Assembly (NCBI GenBank): GCA_022361315.1 | Contig: JAKSBB010001213.1 | Coordinates: forward strand, 1 to 7,493 | Length of the DNA stretch: 7,493 nt | Direction: 5' to 3' | DNA from: Desulfobacterales bacterium | GTDB lineage: Bacteria > Desulfobacterota > Desulfobacteria > Desulfobacterales > Desulfobacteraceae | Part shown: positions 6,122 to 7,493 of the stretch, one piece after another | Layout of the letters: each line of letters opens with the position of its first letter | How positions within the stretch are numbered: position 1 is the stretch's first letter | Program-made: the position numbers and the translations under genes | Notes under the pieces: model-generated | What the model saw: the letters and a program-made list of their open reading frames with translations, nothing else | Databases searched by the model: none | Told to the model about the DNA's origin: nothing

Positions 6122-7493
6122 ATGAAAAAAACCAACAGCGTCCGAAAAATTCTCCTCATGGGGGTTTTCTGGAGAATTCTGTTTATCGAAGGGGTTCTTT
6201 TGGTCTATTCCCTTGTTTACCGCTGGCTGGCTGAAGACGCAGGTGCTGCAGATCTGTTCTGGTACGCTGTACGCATCATCATCCTGGTGACGATCATCAT
6301 CATTTTCATGATGGTGACCTTGAAAAACTTTCTCACCGACCGGATCATTCTTCCCCTCGAAGTGCTGGCCAAGGCCAACAAGGAAACACAGAAAGACTAT
6401 ACCCGTTCGAACCACGTTGACCTTCCGGAAGGCACCCCGGATGAAATCCGGACACTGGCGGATTCCAGATCCGCCATGCTGAAAAAAATAATCAATGTAT
6501 CAGAGGAACGGCTGAACCTGGTCAACTTCATTAAAGAAACCTTCGGCCGGTACCTGTCACAAAAAGTCGTGGATGAAATTCTCACCTCCCCCAAGGGGCA
6601 CCAGATCGGCGGATCGCGAAAAACCGTTACCGTATTAATGTCTGATTTAAGGGGGTTCACCAACCTGTCGGAGACCCGGGACCCGGAGGAAATGGTAAAA
6701 CTCCTCAACCGCTATCTGGAAAAGATGTCCAGAATCATTCTCAAATACGACGGTATCATTGATGAAATCATCGGTGACGCCATTCTTGCGGTATTCGGCG
6801 CCCCCGAATCCCACGGTAACGACCCGGAACGTGCCATTGCCTGCGCCATAGAGATGCAGAACTGTCTGAACGATCTCAACCGTGACATTGCCGCCTCCGG
6901 ATTTCCACCCATGGAAATGGGCATCGGCATCAACACCGGGCAGGTGATCGTCGGTAATATCGGCTCCGATGTGAGAATGAAATACGGCATCGTCGGAGAT
7001 ACCGTCAATCGGGCCTCACGCATTGAATCCAACAGTATCGGCGGCCAGGTGCTCATCGGCCGATCCACATACACCAGTGTCCGCGATGTAATTACCTCGC
7101 TGCCGCCCCGGAACATGATGATGAAGGGATTAAAAAAACCCCTGGTATTTTATTCGGTAACCGCCATCCACAGTCCGGATTTCAACGTTTCTCTGACATC
7201 GGACAGGCATCAGTCCAATCGTGTCCCCATCCGAATTCCGTTTGTATGCCGTACCATTCAGAATAAACAAGTAAGCCCCATACCGATTTCCGGGGAAACC
7301 CTGTCCATGGACGACAAAACCATCTATGCCCGTACCGCAACAGCCGTGCCCCCATACACCGACGTGAAACTCGAATTGGATTTCTGCATAGATGCCCATT
7401 GCTTTGGGGACATATACGCCAAAGCCCTGGAGGAGGACTTGAATTCGGGACACACTGGCCAGACAAGGTTTTCCATCACTGCCATGGGGGAAC
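6122..7493 (+). CDS. Membrane-bound HAMP-class III nucleotide cyclase with a possible PilZ-like C-terminus (3' end cut off)
   Basis: The window holds 457 codons with no stop. Two hydrophobic helices (about 10-32 and 47-68) bracket a very short extracytoplasmic loop. A HAMP-like linker follows (about 69-130, with ILPLEVLAKAN), then a cyclase domain (about 165-345) with metal-binding Asp175 (LMSDLRGFT) and Asp219 (IIGDAILAVFGAP) and intact transition-state Asn296 and Arg300 (GDTVNRASR). The purine-specifying Lys position is Glu215 and its partner position is Gly289, so substrate choice is unclear, but catalysis looks possible. The C-terminal part (about 360 on) has NRVPIRIPF, GETLSMDDKTIYA and VKLELDF in PilZ-like order, with incomplete RxxxR and D/NxSxxG motifs. 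The small loop argues for sensing membrane or cytoplasmic signals rather than a large periplasmic ligand. ATG 6122 is the first start after an in-frame TAA (6113-6115); AAGGGG (6114-6119) lies only 2 nt upstream. The gene is divergent from the GAF-cyclase. Confidence 0.88.
   Translation, partial: MKKTNSVRKILLMGVFWRILFIEGVLLVYSLVYRWLAEDAGAADLFWYAVRIIILVTIIIIFMMVTLKNFLTDRIILPLEVLAKANKETQKDYTRSNHVDLPEGTPDEIRTLADSRSAMLKKIINVSEERLNLVNFIKETFGRYLSQKVVDEILTSPKGHQIGGSRKTVTVLMSDLRGFTNLSETRDPEEMVKLLNRYLEKMSRIILKYDGIIDEIIGDAILAVFGAPESHGNDPERAIACAIEMQNCLNDLNRDIAASGFPPMEMGIGINTGQVIVGNIGSDVRMKYGIVGDTVNRASRIESNSIGGQVLIGRSTYTSVRDVITSLPPRNMMMKGLKKPLVFYSVTAIHSPDFNVSLTSDRHQSNRVPIRIPFVCRTIQNKQVSPIPISGETLSMDDKTIYARTATAVPPYTDVKLELDFCIDAHCFGDIYAKALEEDLNSGHTGQTRFSITAMGE

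Noticed and set aside
5894..6415. Minus-strand open frame of 173 codons spanning the divergent gap
   Set aside because: It overlaps the N-terminus of the HAMP-cyclase and the control region, has a Cys/His-rich composition and no recognisable domain. It is unlikely to be a gene.
1..7493. LapD/LapG-like adhesin release system or an RTX substrate gene
   Set aside because: The operon type suggests one, but no reading frame in the window shows a bacterial transglutaminase-like protease, GGDEF/EAL domains or RTX repeats.

Overview
The window looks like a chromosomal segment of a Gram-negative bacterium. Protein style, moderate GC content judged by eye, and the pairing of a type I secretion operon with multidomain class III cyclases suggest a Desulfobacterota (Desulfobacterales-like) host. 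This assignment is an impression from the sequence, not a search result. Coding density is high. I see no RNA gene, insertion sequence, CRISPR array or sign of recent transfer.

Left part (1-4545, + strand): a type I secretion operon. It starts with the 3' end of a TolC-family outer-membrane factor (to 229). A 65-nt gap with a strong stem-loop (242-285) follows. Next come an ABC permease/ATPase (295-1998), a HlyD/LapC-type adaptor that overlaps it by ATGA (1995-3278), and, 10 nt later, a family 4 glycosyltransferase (3289-4545). Outer-membrane channel, inner-membrane ABC protein and adaptor form the three-part channel that exports large adhesins or RTX-like proteins in one step. The tightly coupled glycosyltransferase suggests that the exported protein or a surface glycan is glycosylated. 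No secreted substrate, LapD or LapG is visible here.

Right part (4550-7493): two divergently oriented class III nucleotide cyclases separated by 261 nt. The minus-strand one (5860-4550) is a soluble GAF-cyclase protein that ends 4 nt from the glycosyltransferase stop. The plus-strand one (6122 to the window end, cut off) has two membrane helices, a HAMP-like linker, a cyclase domain and a C-terminal region that may be a degenerate PilZ-like domain. The gap between them holds a good sigma70-like promoter for the minus-strand gene and a 7-bp inverted repeat.

The most interesting signal is in the ABC protein. Walker A, Q-loop and Walker B glutamate are intact, but the LSGGQ signature is replaced by FPPGV and the H-loop histidine by asparagine. 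A homodimer of this protein would lack both elements in both ATP sites. This suggests it is one half of a heterodimeric type I exporter whose intact partner lies outside the window. Further points are the stem-loop that buries the ABC gene's likely ribosome binding site, and both cyclases carrying Glu at the position where adenylyl cyclases have the purine-specifying Lys, one of them also lacking the transition-state Asn.
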